This document shows, in pieces, positions 63,963 to 64,000 of a stretch of 64,000 nucleotides of DNA. This stretch comes from Cymbidium sinense (lineage: Eukaryota > Streptophyta > Magnoliopsida > Asparagales > Orchidaceae). The notes beneath the pieces are model-generated. The model had not been told where the DNA came from. It saw nothing but the letters and a program-made list of their open reading frames with translations, and did no database searches. The position numbers and the translations under genes were made by a program. Every line of letters starts with the position of its first letter. Positions within the stretch are counted from its first letter, which is position 1. Location of the stretch: assembly GCA_021442155.1 (NCBI GenBank), contig CM038222.1, positions 56,864,266-56,928,265 on the forward strand, read 5' to 3'.

Positions 63963-64000
63963 GCCTACAAATCGAATTCAACGGACTTCAGAGGTGATGG
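63926..64000 (+). mobile_element. Start of 3' LTR of Tat interior C, cut by window end
   Basis: TGTTGACCTCCATATGTGTG directly after the polypurine tract, matching the starts of LTR1, LTR3 and LTR4. Confidence 0.9.

Overview
The window is nuclear DNA of a flowering plant, lineage undetermined. The evidence is one spliced CASP-like membrane protein gene of a land-plant family, surrounded by plant-type transposons: an L1 LINE, Tat-lineage Ty3/gypsy elements with a tRNA-Arg primer site and a second RNase H, a BED-finger hAT, a MuDR-type MULE carrying a plant mobile domain, and an RTE LINE tail. There are no bacterial features. Almost all coding remnants carry stops or frameshifts.

Layout. 1-3360: L1 LINE on the minus strand, running off the left edge. 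3419-4160: microsatellite and a possible Copia remnant. 4161-10492: a flank of about 1.7 kb followed by a plus-oriented Tat LTR (LTR1). 10493-29285: Tat element A on the minus strand (truncated 3' LTR, 8.9-kb interior, 5' LTR split by a hAT at 22740-27862). 29286-42391: plus-strand Tat interior B and its 4.2-kb 3' LTR (LTR3). 42392-45070: AT-rich spacer with inverted-repeat elements. 45071-46047: the CASP-like gene, minus strand, three exons, 180 codons, apparently intact. 46385-51600: decayed MULE with MuDR N-terminal, transposase, SWIM and plant-mobile-domain parts. 51881-64000: a second copy of the locus at 4161-42391, namely the same flank, a plus LTR (LTR4), a remnant of a minus Tat element (PBS plus partial LTR5, with an RTE insert), plus-strand interior C and the start of its 3' LTR.

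Interpretation. The same order, flank / plus LTR / minus Tat element / plus Tat interior, occurs twice. The simplest reading is that a minus-strand Tat element inserted at the LTR-PBS boundary of a plus-strand one, the locus was duplicated, and each copy lost different parts. Interior C and the left half of B share one internal deletion (5' ORF joined to the integrase C-terminus), so they belong to a non-autonomous subfamily. The right half of B comes from a coding-type copy with protease, RT, degenerate RNase H, second RNase H and integrase.

The most interesting signal is on the strand opposite to pol. Between integrase and the 3' LTR of A, B and C there is an antisense series of protein blocks conserved at amino-acid level, with a splice-acceptor-like site before the same block in all three. 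It looks like a spliced antisense gene carried by the retrotransposon family. All similarities and boundaries were judged by eye; no alignment or database search was run.
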